Shown: positions 1-9,088 of the stretch, piece after piece
How positions within the stretch are numbered: position 1 is the stretch's first letter
How the letters are laid out: each line of letters begins with the position of its first letter
Assembly: GCF_003286595.3 (NCBI RefSeq)
Contig: NZ_CP132985.1
Span: 1,116,001-1,180,000 of the forward strand
DNA length: 64,000 bases
Direction of reading: 5' to 3'
Source: Aerococcus mictus
Lineage (GTDB): Bacteria > Bacillota > Bacilli > Lactobacillales > Aerococcaceae
Program-made: the position numbers and the translations under genes
Notes under the pieces: generated by a model
Seen by the model: the letters and a program-made list of their open reading frames with translations, nothing else
Databases searched by the model: none
What the model was told of the DNA's origin: nothing

Positions 1-1301
1 CTTAACTCAACAAAGTGTAATACTTCAAATAATTCATCATTAGAATAATCATTAGAAAATAAGGTCAGATTATCCTTCAAACTAGCACTAAACACGTGAG
101 GTTGTTGCGGAACATAGCCAATATGTTCAAAAAGATTACTTTCCTTAATAGTCTTAACATCAAGGCCATCTATTTTAACGCTGCCCTTATAGTCACTTTG
201 CTCTCTTAAAATAGCCTTTAGAATTGTTGTCTTGCCAATACCACTCTTTCCTATTAGTAAATACTTTTTATTTTTCTCAAAGGAAACATTAAGTGCCTTA
301 CTGTCCTTTCTATTTTTTAAGGAAAATTGATGAAGGGAAATGATATTAAAGTCCTTCACTGTATGACTTGCTTGATCGACCTCTATAAATTCTTGGGAAA
401 GTGCATCTAAAGTCTTTTTACCACTAATATATTTTGTCAGTAAATCAGAAGAAGTATATATAGGAAAGGCAATTCTTGCTAATAATTGAGAGAATGCAAT
501 CATTCCCCCTAGTGTGAGTTGACCATGGATAATAAATAGACCACCTATGATCCAAGTCCCAAAATAGAGAAGATTTGAAAACAATTGATTCAAGCTGACA
601 ACCGTGTATTGTGATTTTTCAACTTGAACTTGTTTATTTAAGAGATTTAAGGTTCTTTTTTCGAATAATTTTAAAATACTCAATTCCTTATTTGCTACGC
701 GCCAGTCAGTTGATCCTCCAATCAAATCTTGGATAGTAGCTACTGATGAATTGGTTTCCTCGATAAGCTCCTCCTGTTTCTTCTCTAACTTATTTTTAAA
801 TAAAAATGCTACAAATAAATTAGGAAGGCTTAGGACAATTGATAAGATAGACAGGATAGGATTAAAGTATAAAGAAACAATAACCGCTACAAGTAGCTGG
901 CAAATGAGATAGCCACCCCAATAAATCGAGTAAAAATAATTGGCTTCGACTTGATTAATTTGTGTGGTTAAGGAAGCTAAAAGTTTATCATTCTTTTCCC
1001 CTGTTAGTAAATCAAGCGGTAATCTTTGAATATTTGCAAAAATCTGTTTGCGAAAAACATAGGCTGACTTTTTACTTAATACGGCAGTTAATAATTGCTG
1101 GAAATAATAGATCAGCGTTTGAACTAATATAAAGGCAATGGTCAAAAGAGATACGATAATAAATCTACTTTCACCTAAGTTTATAGCATCAATAATAAAT
1201 TGCATCAAATAGGCTTCACTGACCATAGCTACAGATAATAAACATGTGAGAAAGGCATAGATAAAAATATCTTTTCTTAATATTCTGTAAATAGATTCCA
1301 T
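1..1301 (-). CDS. ABC transporter, fused membrane and ATPase domains (3' end cut by window edge)
   Basis: Reading the minus strand from an ATG at 1299-1301 gives an open frame that runs off the window start, so about 433 residues are visible. An AAAGGAGAG ribosome binding site precedes the ATG. The first ~300 residues hold several hydrophobic segments, as in a type-1 exporter membrane domain. The ATPase domain follows: Walker A GKSGIGKTT at residues 351-359 and the Q-loop GYVPQQPH further on. The signature motif and Walker B lie beyond the edge. This single-chain layout is that of peptide, lipid or drug exporters; the substrate cannot be told from the visible part. No obvious bacteriocin precursor or peptidase C39 domain accompanies it here. 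Confidence 0.85.
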   Translation of the reverse strand, partial: MESIYRILRKDIFIYAFLTCLLSVAMVSEAYLMQFIIDAINLGESRFIIVSLLTIAFILVQTLIYYFQQLLTAVLSKKSAYVFRKQIFANIQRLPLDLLTGEKNDKLLASLTTQINQVEANYFYSIYWGGYLICQLLVAVIVSLYFNPILSILSIVLSLPNLFVAFLFKNKLEKKQEELIEETNSSVATIQDLIGGSTDWRVANKELSILKLFEKRTLNLLNKQVQVEKSQYTVVSLNQLFSNLLYFGTWIIGGLFIIHGQLTLGGMIAFSQLLARIAFPIYTSSDLLTKYISGKKTLDALSQEFIEVDQASHTVKDFNIISLHQFSLKNRKDSKALNVSFEKNKKYLLIGKSGIGKTTILKAILREQSDYKGSVKIDGLDVKTIKESNLFEHIGYVPQQPHVFSASLKDNLTLFSNDYSNDELFEVLHFVEL

Positions 1302-1489
1302 TAAGCTCTCCTTTAATTTTATTGATTTATTTTGGCGCCGTAAAATCGACTTGTCAATAAAAATATAACTTTTTAATCAAATTAAATATCAAGAAAAGTA
1401 TACTATATAACTAGAAAAATGATTAACTTAGCCCGTTTTTTAAGGTACACCTTGTCCTTTTATAATTATTTATAGTCATATATTAAAGT

Positions 1490-1521
1490 AAAAAAGCACA
1501 ATAGAATGTATCTACTGTGCT
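1490..1521 (-). terminator. Rho-independent terminator after the LD-carboxypeptidase gene
   Basis: On the minus strand AGCACA and TGTGCT arms (1516-1521 and 1495-1500) with further internal pairing form a hairpin followed by a run of T (1490-1494). The rest of the 1302-1580 gap is A/T rich and shows no gene; it must also hold the promoter of the ABC transporter. Confidence 0.75.
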
Positions 1522-1580
1522 AGAGTACCCGCTAATTTTATTTTTATGCCATTACAAAATACAGAAGATTTAACCAGTAA

Positions 1581-2450
1581 TTAATCCAATTGGGCATTTA
1601 AGGATAGCTCTTGACCGATAATTAGTGGTAATGAATCTTTTTGGTGTCCTATGGCTTCCGTTGATACTAACGGGAGTTCAGGGTTAGTATACTCCTTAAC
1701 AATATCTATTAGATAATCTCTACCTATTTTACTATCGAATTCGGTAAAAGATCCTAATATTAAACCGCTTATTTCTTCAAAAACAGCTAATTGTTGTAAT
1801 TGAGCTAAATAAGTTCTTATACGACCTTCCAAGCCAGAAAAACTTTCTAAAAATAAAATTTTCTCCTTTAAATTAGGCCAATAAGAGGTACCTGCTAATT
1901 TTAAGAAACAGCGTATGTTACCACCTAATACTAAACCCCTTAAGGAACTCCCCTGAATAAATTCAGAATTTTCCTGGATATATTTGTTGACTAGCTTTTT
2001 TGCCTCAGTATCCTTTAATAAACTGGTAAAAGCCTCAAATTGCATATTACTACTTTTGTCAACTAAATGACGTACCTGAAAAAGTACAGAACTTTTACCT
2101 GTTTGACTATAGATGGCATTAATGACAGTAGTTAAATCGGAATAACCGAATAATTTGCATGACGAATTTTTAATTGCTTTATAATCTAAATAGCAAATAG
2201 TTTCATTAGCAATATCCCCGCCAGATAAGTCAAAGATATAATCAATTGCGGGATTTTTAAAATATTGGTTGACAATTTCAGCGCGTCGTTTGGCATTAAC
2301 TGCTCCAATTTTAGAGTCACTAAATAAGGCATCCGCTTGGTAGTGCACCTTAATAGAAAGATTTTCTAATAACCTGATTAGGTCGACTAGTGAATCCTTT
2401 TGATTATGGCTTAGTCCATTGGATAAGGCAACTAAGGCAATTTCTTGCAT
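1581..2450 (-). CDS. LD-carboxypeptidase / MccF-like serine peptidase (family S66)
   Basis: 289 residues, the usual size for family S66. These cytoplasmic serine peptidases trim the terminal D-Ala from recycled murein tetrapeptides (LdcA) or cleave microcin C-type compounds (MccF). The nucleophile motif GYSDLT is seen with Ser104. A glutamate in the FLESFSG stretch and a histidine in GHQKDSLPL near the C terminus fit the Ser-Glu-His triad. The start has GGGGAGT just upstream, overlapping the stop of a small membrane protein gene, so the two are probably co-translated. There is no signal peptide. Whether it acts in murein recycling or in self-immunity is not decided by sequence. Confidence 0.85.
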   Translation of the reverse strand: MQEIALVALSNGLSHNQKDSLVDLIRLLENLSIKVHYQADALFSDSKIGAVNAKRRAEIVNQYFKNPAIDYIFDLSGGDIANETICYLDYKAIKNSSCKLFGYSDLTTVINAIYSQTGKSSVLFQVRHLVDKSSNMQFEAFTSLLKDTEAKKLVNKYIQENSEFIQGSSLRGLVLGGNIRCFLKLAGTSYWPNLKEKILFLESFSGLEGRIRTYLAQLQQLAVFEEISGLILGSFTEFDSKIGRDYLIDIVKEYTNPELPLVSTEAIGHQKDSLPLIIGQELSLNAQLD

Positions 2451-2459
2451 AATACTCCC

Positions 2460-2606
2460 CTATTTCTTATTCTTATAATGATATGCATAGCTTAAACAAA
2501 TGATTATTGAAAGGATTAAATATAAGACCATAAAACGATTATTTGGCACTCGTGATATTAACATTCCCCATAATATCAAACTTAGAGCAAAAAAAAATCT
2601 TTTCAT
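2460..2606 (-). CDS. Small two-helix membrane protein, unknown
   Basis: A 48-residue reading from the ATG at 2604-2606 contains two hydrophobic stretches and ends in a basic tail (YKNKK). An upstream TTG at 2690 would give 76 residues but lacks a good ribosome binding site; the ATG itself has AGAAGG very close, so the start is uncertain. The stop lies 9 bases before the LD-carboxypeptidase start, suggesting one transcript. No family is recognised. Confidence 0.4.
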   Translation of the reverse strand: MKRFFFALSLILWGMLISRVPNNRFMVLYLILSIIICLSYAYHYKNKK

Positions 2607-2768
2607 ACCTTCTAATAATATTAAGTACTTACAGACATGAAATACTAATTTAATTATACCTAGGATTACATTTTTTCGCCAACTTACCAATATTTTTCGT
2701 TTTATTCGCTAAAAAAAGCTTACTATGATAAGTTTAATAAAAGCTTAGTTATCTGAGAGGTGAAAAAA

Positions 2769-3308
2769 ATGGATTATAATGATGTACTCGATTTTTGGTT
2801 TAAAGAACTTGATTCCAAACAATGGTTTAACGGTGGCAACCAAGTTGATCAGTTAATTATAGATAATTTTTCTAAGTTACATGGACAAGTTGCTGCTGGT
2901 GAACATGCAGATTGGCGTCAAGGCGTTGAAGGTAGGCTGGCTGAAATTATTGTCTTAGACCAGTTCTCCCGTAATATTTACCGGAATAGTGGTCAAGCCT
3001 ACGCTTACGACAATATGGCCCTTGCTTTAGCTCAAGAAGGAATAAGGCATGCCGATTTAAGTGGTCTAACAGTTGAAGAACGTGGTTTCTTCTATATGCC
3101 CTTTATGCATTCGGAATCGCTTAAAATTCATGAACAAGCTCTCGAACTTTTTGCTTCTGAGCCCGGTCTGAGCCATCGCTTAAAATACGAAAAAATGCAT
3201 TATGATATCATTAAAGAATATGGCCGTTATCCCTATCGCAATGAATATTTAGGTCGTGAAAATACTCCTGAGGAAGAGGAATACTTAAAACATAATGATG
3301 GCTTTTAA
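2769..3308 (+). CDS. DUF924 family protein
   Basis: 179 residues of the DUF924 family (all-helical, TPR-like fold, function unknown). Recognisable are DVLDFWF at the N terminus, the LDQFSRNIYR core and FFYMPFMHSE in the middle, all family hallmarks. I place the start at the ATG at 2769, six bases after an AGAGGTG ribosome binding site; a GTG at 2760 lies inside that site and is unlikely. It is a single-gene unit, divergent from the minus-strand genes before it and closed by a terminator at 3341-3370. Confidence 0.85.
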   Translation: MDYNDVLDFWFKELDSKQWFNGGNQVDQLIIDNFSKLHGQVAAGEHADWRQGVEGRLAEIIVLDQFSRNIYRNSGQAYAYDNMALALAQEGIRHADLSGLTVEERGFFYMPFMHSESLKIHEQALELFASEPGLSHRLKYEKMHYDIIKEYGRYPYRNEYLGRENTPEEEEYLKHNDGF

Positions 3309-3340
3309 AGCCATGAGCGGAATAAATGCAATATACAAAC

Positions 3341-3370
3341 AAAAGCCCTGACAATAATCAGGGCTTTTTT
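3341..3370 (+). terminator. Terminator after the DUF924 gene
   Basis: A perfect stem AAAAGCCCTGA / TCAGGGCTTTT with a short loop, followed by T residues. It may also work in the reverse direction because of the A run on the other side. Confidence 0.85.
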
Positions 3371-3408
3371 ATAGGACTTAAGTTAATGACTAGTTAAGCC
3401 TTACAAAC

Positions 3409-3447
3409 ACAAAAAAGGACTTCACCCAGTTGAAATGAAGTCCTTTT
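3409..3447 (-). terminator. Terminator after the alpha/beta hydrolase gene
   Basis: Arms AAAAGGACTTCA (3413-3424) and TGAAGTCCTTTT (3436-3447) form a 12-bp stem; on the minus strand it is followed by a T run. It serves the hydrolase and possibly the opuC operon read through it. Confidence 0.85.
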
Positions 3448-3466
3448 CGTATTCTATTCGATTTTA

Positions 3467-4213
3467 CTATATATTTTTTTGGATAAAGTCGACCGATTTC
3501 TCAATGATATCAAAAGGAACCCAGTGGTCTTCTTCTTCATAAATCTGATAAGCGATATTAACTTTTTCATTATTCGCCTGTATTTTTGGGATAAGCTGGC
3601 GATTGATATCTGTATTTATCCAGTTATCCTTGCCCCCGTTGTAAACAAAGAAAGGAAGGCCCTCTAGCTGATTAAGATGATCGGCTAGGTTCCAGCTACG
3701 GATAAAGGATAAGTCTTCATTGACACTTTGACTGGCTTGGTATCGGTTATATAATTGCTCTAATTGTTTAACCGCATCAAGGGAAGCAATGTATTGGACT
3801 GCCCCATCTAATTTTTGGCCATACTTAGCAATGATTAAGCCAGTCGTCAGACCTCCCATTGAAGTTCCAAAAATAGCCAGGTGGTCTACACTATAAGCCT
3901 CTGTTATGGCCTGAACTAAAAGTGGAAATTCTTCTACATTATGCTTTAAAACGGCTGCTAGGTCATTTGCCATTTGGTATTGGTAATTGTTGGGGCGCCG
4001 TTGTCCATGGAGATAGGCATCAGGAATAACCACATGAAAGCCTGCCTTAGCAAAAGCGATGGCTTGGGTTAGAATCGATTCTTTGACATTAGTCCAGCCA
4101 TGGTAGCCAATAATAAAGTCCTTTAATTCATTTCCCTGCCCTTCCATAAATACCTCTAAGACAGGAATATCAGAAAAGACATTATAACGGACAGTATAAT
4201 TTGTAGCCGTCAT
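3467..4213 (-). CDS. Alpha/beta hydrolase (prolyl-oligopeptidase-like esterase)
   Basis: 248 residues. The nucleophile elbow GTSMGG has Ser118; the acid is probably the Asp of GGKDNW and the base the His of EEDHWVP near the C terminus, in the right order for an alpha/beta hydrolase. GYHGW near residue 37 supplies the oxyanion region. The build resembles the small cytoplasmic esterases of Bacillus such as YitV, but the natural substrate is unknown. It starts 16 bases after the stop of opuCD with its own AAAGGAG ribosome binding site, so it is probably the last gene of the opuC transcript. Confidence 0.8.
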   Translation of the reverse strand: MTATNYTVRYNVFSDIPVLEVFMEGQGNELKDFIIGYHGWTNVKESILTQAIAFAKAGFHVVIPDAYLHGQRRPNNYQYQMANDLAAVLKHNVEEFPLLVQAITEAYSVDHLAIFGTSMGGLTTGLIIAKYGQKLDGAVQYIASLDAVKQLEQLYNRYQASQSVNEDLSFIRSWNLADHLNQLEGLPFFVYNGGKDNWINTDINRQLIPKIQANNEKVNIAYQIYEEEDHWVPFDIIEKSVDFIQKNI

Positions 4214-4229
4214 GCAATTCTCCTTTCAC

Positions 4230-4901
4230 TTATTTATTCTTACTTGCATTAGGACTGAGCCGTCTTTCCAGCAATTCCATCAGATAATCAGCCACGATAG
4301 ACATTAAGGCAATTGGTATTACTCCAGCTAAGATAATACTGGTCCCTTCCGAAGCATTAACCCCCCGGGTTAAAATAGAACCTAATCCCCCTGCTCCAAC
4401 AAAGGTACCAATGGTAGCAATCCCAATGGCGGTAATGAAGGCATTGCGAATACCCCCTAAAATGACCGGGAAGGCTAAGGGAAATTCAACTTTTAAAATC
4501 ACTTGCATCTTCGTCATTCCCATGCCCTTACCAACATCAATGATGCCGGCATCGATATTTCTAACCCCAGTATAGGTATTCCGCAAAATCGGCAATAAGG
4601 AATAAAGGAAAACGGTTAAAACCACCAGATTTGAACCTAGCCCTAAGTAAAGCATCAATACAGATAGTAAGGCCAGGGCTGGAACGGTTTGAATAATATT
4701 AGCGATACTTATCACGATATTGGCCAGTTTTTCCCGTCTAGCAATATAAAAGCCTAGTGGGATAGCCAATAAACAGGCAAAAATGGTGCCGTATAAGGCC
4801 ATTAGCATCTGTTGAAAGAATTGACTAATGACATAAGAACTATTTTCTGAATAATAATAAAGTAATTGTTGCCATACACTTAAATCCGTAATATCGGCCA
4901 T
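4230..4901 (-). CDS. opuCD: Glycine betaine/carnitine/choline ABC transporter, second permease
   Basis: 223 residues with about six membrane helices and the permease signature region (GGIRNAFITAIGIATIGTF) that contacts the ATPase. It pairs with the other permease at 5864-6505 to form the membrane channel of an OpuB/OpuC-type importer for quaternary-amine osmolytes. It starts three bases after the stop of the binding-protein gene with AAAGGAGG upstream. The two permeases are clear paralogues (LLPILRNTY in both). The gene order ATPase-permease-binding protein-permease is that of opuC. Confidence 0.9.
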   Translation of the reverse strand: MADITDLSVWQQLLYYYSENSSYVISQFFQQMLMALYGTIFACLLAIPLGFYIARREKLANIVISIANIIQTVPALALLSVLMLYLGLGSNLVVLTVFLYSLLPILRNTYTGVRNIDAGIIDVGKGMGMTKMQVILKVEFPLAFPVILGGIRNAFITAIGIATIGTFVGAGGLGSILTRGVNASEGTSIILAGVIPIALMSIVADYLMELLERRLSPNASKNK

Positions 4902-4904
4902 GTC

Positions 4905-5861
4905 TTATTCAACCTCCTTTTTTCTGACTGGTTCTAAGTAAGGTTCTTTGTCTTCAAAATAATTATGACGTAGTAACCATTCCTTAGCGACTGTACTTGG
5001 TTCTAATAAGTAATTATCAGCGGTAAAGTTTAGCCGTTGCATTTCTTCGTTACTGATCGCTCCTGCAAGTTTGGCCATGACCTTATCAAGATCAGGATAC
5101 CTAGCACGGATCTCATTTGTAGCGACAGGACTAGCGTCATAAGGAGGGAATAGGTGTCTGTCATCTTCTAAGACCTTGAGATCTTCAGAGATAATTCTTC
5201 CATCGGTTGAATAGCCTAAGGCAACATCAATTTCTTCATTAGCTATAGCTGTGTAAACTAAACCGATAGCCATTGGGTAAAGATTATCAAAATCAAAACC
5301 GTAAGTTTGGACAAAGCCATCATAGCCGTCCCCTTCGCGTTCTAGCCAGGAGTTATCGACTCCCACCTTAAAGGTATCGGCATATTCTTCTAAATCGCTG
5401 ACCTTTTCAAGTCCTAGTTCCTCCGCATCTTCTCGTCTTACCATAAAGGCATAGGTATTGGCAAAGCCATAAGTAGGATACCAGGTTTGGTTAAATTCCT
5501 CTTCAAAGCCTTTAACGACTTTCTCAAGCGCGAGTTGGGGATCTGTGATCGGTTCTTGGCCTAATTCACCAGTCAAGCTGGTCCCTGTATAACGAACTGA
5601 GGCCACGTTTGCATCTCCGGTTTGGAGGGCAGCGTGGTTCATTGATGAGGAACCTAGGTTAGTAATACGATTAGCATCAATAGGTATATAATGTTCTACC
5701 ATGCCTTCAACGATGAAGCCCATAATTTCAGCTTCTGTACTTCCTAAACTGGCAATGGTTATGGTATCCGAATCAGCAGCATTAGATAAACCGGGTAAGG
5801 AACAACTAGACAATAAGACGACACTGATCAGAGCAATAATACTTTTAATAATACGTTTCAT
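4905..5861 (-). CDS. opuCC: Osmolyte ABC transporter, substrate-binding lipoprotein
   Basis: The ATG at 5859-5861 is the start: it follows a GAGGCGG site overlapping the stop of opuCB and opens a classical lipoprotein signal (MKRIIKS, hydrophobic stretch, LLSSC lipobox). An upstream in-frame codon would bury the signal and is rejected. The mature part, about 300 residues, has the OpuAC/QAT-type binding fold (ASLGSTEAEIMGF near the start). It is anchored on the outer face of the membrane and delivers betaine, carnitine or choline to the two permeases. Substrate range cannot be read from sequence. Confidence 0.9.
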   Translation of the reverse strand: MKRIIKSIIALISVVLLSSCSLPGLSNAADSDTITIASLGSTEAEIMGFIVEGMVEHYIPIDANRITNLGSSSMNHAALQTGDANVASVRYTGTSLTGELGQEPITDPQLALEKVVKGFEEEFNQTWYPTYGFANTYAFMVRREDAEELGLEKVSDLEEYADTFKVGVDNSWLEREGDGYDGFVQTYGFDFDNLYPMAIGLVYTAIANEEIDVALGYSTDGRIISEDLKVLEDDRHLFPPYDASPVATNEIRARYPDLDKVMAKLAGAISNEEMQRLNFTADNYLLEPSTVAKEWLLRHNYFEDKEPYLEPVRKKEVE

Positions 5862-5863
5862 GC

Positions 5864-6505
5864 TTAAGCCGCCTCCTCTTTTGATGACATTTGAGGTGAG
5901 GACCATTGTTCAACTTTCCCCATGATAAAGTCAACCACTAAAGCGAGTATGGTTACTGGGATAGTCCCGCCAAAGATTAGATCAGCTCTAAAGAGGTTTA
6001 GACCATTAAAGATCATTTCTCCTAAGCCCCCACCACCGATATAGGCAGCGAGCGTGGTCCAGGCAATCACATAGACCGCTGATAAACGCACCCCAGCCAT
6101 AATCACGGGTGTAGCTAAGGGAAGTTGCACTTTCCAAATTAATTGCCAAGGGGTCAAACCCATGCCTTTACCTGCATCTAAGAGATCAGCACTTACCGAA
6201 GTCATTCCTAAATAAGTATTTCTAAGAATCGGTAATAAGGAATAGAGAAATAAGGCAATAATCGATGGCGTCCTCCCCACACCAAAGAAAGGGATCATTA
6301 AGGCCAAAAGCGCCATAGTGGGAATAGTTTGTAAGATACTTACTAAACTAATAAAACCACCGGCATATTTTTGATGTTGAGATAGAAAGATCCCTAATGG
6401 AATGGCTACGATGATTCCCAATCCTAAGGAAATGAGGGAAATACTAATGTGCTGGCCTAAAAGTCTTAAAATTTCATCGCCTTCTTGTTGTAAAAATTCA
6501 ATCAT
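5864..6505 (-). CDS. opuCB: Osmolyte ABC transporter, first permease
   Basis: 213 residues, about six membrane helices, with the permease-ATPase contact loop AGVRLSAVYVIAWTTLAAY. The start codon lies two bases after the stop of opuCA and its stop is two bases before opuCC, so translation is tightly linked. It forms the heteromeric channel with the permease at 4230-4901. Confidence 0.9.
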   Translation of the reverse strand: MIEFLQQEGDEILRLLGQHISISLISLGLGIIVAIPLGIFLSQHQKYAGGFISLVSILQTIPTMALLALMIPFFGVGRTPSIIALFLYSLLPILRNTYLGMTSVSADLLDAGKGMGLTPWQLIWKVQLPLATPVIMAGVRLSAVYVIAWTTLAAYIGGGGLGEMIFNGLNLFRADLIFGGTIPVTILALVVDFIMGKVEQWSSPQMSSKEEAA

Positions 6506-6507
6506 AC

Positions 6508-7683
6508 TTATTCAGTCCCCTCTTCTTGATTGGTGACTGCTTCTTCTGAAGAATCTTCTTCACTATCATCGCCCCAGACACTATCGTAAACAAAGTTAAC
6601 TAAAGCACTGCGGGTGACAATACCAGTTAATTGCCGGTCACTATTGACGACTGGAATATTAGGCAAAGCTCCTTTTAGGATCCGTTGCATGGTATCTTGG
6701 ACCAAGTCATCCTCTTGGACTGGATAAGTCCTTTGGTCCATTACCGCACTGACAGAGGCATCACGGGACTGTTCATGAGTAATGGTTTCCAGGCTAATCC
6801 TTCCCATTAGATGGCGATAATCATCAATTACAAATAGCGAATCGACATGGTTATTGCGCATAACCCGAATAGCATCGCTAATCGATTTGCCCAAACTAAT
6901 CGTTAAGGGATTTGTGTTCATAATTTCTTTAACCGTGATGATATTGGCCCGAGCCTGCATGAGACGGTCTTCTCCCAAGAAATCGCGGACATAGTCATCT
7001 GCTGGATTTTGAATAATATTATCTGGAGTATCATATTGAACCAAATCGCCATCCCGCCAAATAGCAATTCGGTCAGCCAGAGCCAATGCCTCATCCATAT
7101 CATGAGTCACAAAAACAAAGGTTGACCCATATTCTCTTTGTAAATCCTTGACGAGTTCTTGTAAGGAATCCCTGGTAATGGGATCCAAAGCTCCAAAGGG
7201 TTCATCCATTAAAACAATTTCTGGATTCGCAGCTAAAGCACGGATAACCCCCACCCGTTGTTGCTGTCCTCCTGATAGTTCAGAAGGATAGCGGTCAAGG
7301 AAATCTTCCGGTAATTCCACCCGTTTTAATAAGCGATGGGCGATTCTTTTGCATTCTTCTTCATCTACTTTGAGTAAGCGTGGTACGGTAACAATGTTAT
7401 CGTAAATCGTCATGTGGGGCATGAGTCCAATTTGTTGGATGACATAACCAATTTTACGCCTCAAATCAACGGGGTTAAGGTCGGTAGTCTTTTGTCCATT
7501 AATTAATATGGCCCCAGAACTGGGGTCATGCATCCGGTTTATCATACGGAGTGCGGTAGTTTTCCCACTACCCGATCGCCCAATAAAACAAACAAACTCA
7601 CCATCATTAATCGTTAGGGACGATTTCTTTAAGGCCTGGACATTACCAGGATAAATTTTCTCAACCTGATCAAATTCAATCAT
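6508..7683 (-). CDS. opuCA: Osmolyte ABC transporter ATPase with CBS domains
   Basis: 391 residues. The ATPase part shows Walker A GRSGSGKTT (residues 35-43), signature LSGGQQQRVG (about 138), Walker B VLMDEP and the H-loop FVTHD. From about residue 255 two CBS domains follow (MNTNPLTISLG and MDQRTYPVQEDD mark their starts), and the tail is acidic. In OpuA and OpuC transporters such CBS pairs sense ionic strength or cyclic-di-AMP and gate transport; by analogy this one does too. It is first in the operon, with AAAGGAG before the ATG. Osmotic induction is expected from the family but no specific operator is visible. Confidence 0.92.
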   Translation of the reverse strand: MIEFDQVEKIYPGNVQALKKSSLTINDGEFVCFIGRSGSGKTTALRMINRMHDPSSGAILINGQKTTDLNPVDLRRKIGYVIQQIGLMPHMTIYDNIVTVPRLLKVDEEECKRIAHRLLKRVELPEDFLDRYPSELSGGQQQRVGVIRALAANPEIVLMDEPFGALDPITRDSLQELVKDLQREYGSTFVFVTHDMDEALALADRIAIWRDGDLVQYDTPDNIIQNPADDYVRDFLGEDRLMQARANIITVKEIMNTNPLTISLGKSISDAIRVMRNNHVDSLFVIDDYRHLMGRISLETITHEQSRDASVSAVMDQRTYPVQEDDLVQDTMQRILKGALPNIPVVNSDRQLTGIVTRSALVNFVYDSVWGDDSEEDSSEEAVTNQEEGTE

Positions 7684-7792
7684 AGAATCTCCTTCTTTTT
7701 GAATTATTATTCCTGTGAATATTTTTCATAGTTTTAATATATCAATAAAATAAAAAGAATACAATTCTATCAGATAAATCCCTATATAATCC

Positions 7793-7869
7793 AAAAAGCT
7801 GAAATTGACTAAAAAGTTCTTCTGTGGTAAATCAATTACCCCTTTCAACTTTTCAATCAACTTCAGCTT
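7793..7869 (-). terminator. Long nested hairpin after the MetE-family gene
   Basis: Reading the minus strand, AGCTGAAGTTGA pairs with TCAATTTCAGCT, an inner GAAAAGTT region pairs with AACTTTTT, and an innermost GGTAA/TTACC pair closes the loop; five T residues follow (7793-7797). It sits between the MetE-family gene and opuCA, so it most likely ends the former. Its size is unusual for a simple terminator. The rest of the 7684-7921 gap holds the opuC promoter region and nothing else that I can see. Confidence 0.6.
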
Positions 7870-7921
7870 CTTAGGCATCGTTGTAATTACTAAGGCTTAG
7901 TAAATTTTGGTGAGCGGTAAC

Positions 7922-9058
7922 TTAGGCGTCTTCGCCCCATACTTCTTTAGCAACTTCGATTAATAATTTTATTTTCTTCCATTGGTCTTCTTCACTGATT
8001 TTATTGCCAATTTCATTGGAAGAAAAGCCACATTGAGGGCTAATACTTAAATGATCTAAAGGTACATATTGACTGGCTTCTTTAATCCGGTTGATTAGGT
8101 CGTCTTTGCTTTCTAATTCAGCTGACTTTGTTGTGACTAAGCCTAAGACGACATGCTTGTCATCAGATACAGTCTTTAGAGGTTCAAAAGTTCCTGCCCG
8201 CTCAGAGTCATACTCTAGGAAGTAGGCATGGACATTTTCTTGGTCAAATAAGGGGCTTTGTACGCTGTCATAACCTCCTGAAGCAAACCAAGTTGAGCGG
8301 AAATTTCCCCTGCAGATATGGGTATTTATTCTTAAATCGGAAGGTTTATTTGCGATAACTGCATTATTGACGCGGACATATAGGGTTTTTAATTCTTCGA
8401 TTTTTTCTTGGCTATATTCACTACCATCGTAATCTTTACCCCCAGCTAAACGTCCCCAAGTACAATCATCAAATTGAACGGTCCGACAGCCTGCTTGGTA
8501 GAGGTCTTCAATGACTTGGCTATAGGCTTGGGTAATATCAGCTAATAAGTCGTCTAATTGGCTATAGATGGCCTGGGTATATTCCTTATTAAAGTCACGT
8601 AAAACTTCTTGCAAGAATTGAGCTGGTGCTGGAATAGTTTGCTTAACGTCAACATGATCAGAAGCATGTGATTGGGTAAATTTGAAATGATCCACAAAGG
8701 GATGATTATCACCAGTTATTTTATTAACAATTCGACTGGTTACCGCAAAGACTTGTTCTCCGGAGAATTGAGTTCCCGCTTCTACTTCAACACGATCAAC
8801 GCCATTGAGTCCCCAGAAGAAGTCAAAATGCCAACTTTTACGGCGGAATTCACCATCCGTGATGGTCTTTAAACCAACGGCTTCTTCCTTTTTGATCAGG
8901 TCAATAATCGCTTGGTCTTCTAAAGTTTTAAGTTCTGAATATTCAATTTCTCCATTTTCAAATTTCGCTCTTGCCTCAATGAGCTCTTGGGGACGCAGAA
9001 AAGATCCCACATGGTCATAACGAAATGGTGATTGTTTTAACTGAGTAAATTCTGACAT
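7922..9058 (-). CDS. MetE-family methyltransferase, short cobalamin-independent form
   Basis: 378 residues, matching only the C-terminal catalytic half of MetE, like Bacillus YxjG/YxjH. These enzymes make methionine by methylating homocysteine or related thiols; the methyl donor of the short forms is not settled. Zinc ligands are visible: the His and Cys of THICRGN, a Glu in the LEYDSE stretch and the Cys of QCGFSS. The N-terminal motif HVGSFLRP is also typical. The ATG at 9056-9058 is preferred over a GTG nine bases upstream because AAAGGAG is well spaced from it. A Met T-box leader precedes the gene, so expression should rise when charged tRNA-Met falls. Confidence 0.88.
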   Translation of the reverse strand: MSEFTQLKQSPFRYDHVGSFLRPQELIEARAKFENGEIEYSELKTLEDQAIIDLIKKEEAVGLKTITDGEFRRKSWHFDFFWGLNGVDRVEVEAGTQFSGEQVFAVTSRIVNKITGDNHPFVDHFKFTQSHASDHVDVKQTIPAPAQFLQEVLRDFNKEYTQAIYSQLDDLLADITQAYSQVIEDLYQAGCRTVQFDDCTWGRLAGGKDYDGSEYSQEKIEELKTLYVRVNNAVIANKPSDLRINTHICRGNFRSTWFASGGYDSVQSPLFDQENVHAYFLEYDSERAGTFEPLKTVSDDKHVVLGLVTTKSAELESKDDLINRIKEASQYVPLDHLSISPQCGFSSNEIGNKISEEDQWKKIKLLIEVAKEVWGEDA

Positions 9059-9088
9059 AATTAGCACTCCTTTTATTTTTAATTGATG

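Noticed and set aside
5862..5906. Longer start for the osmolyte-binding lipoprotein
   Set aside because: It would put 15 residues before the signal peptide and overlaps opuCB; the ATG at 5861 has a proper site.
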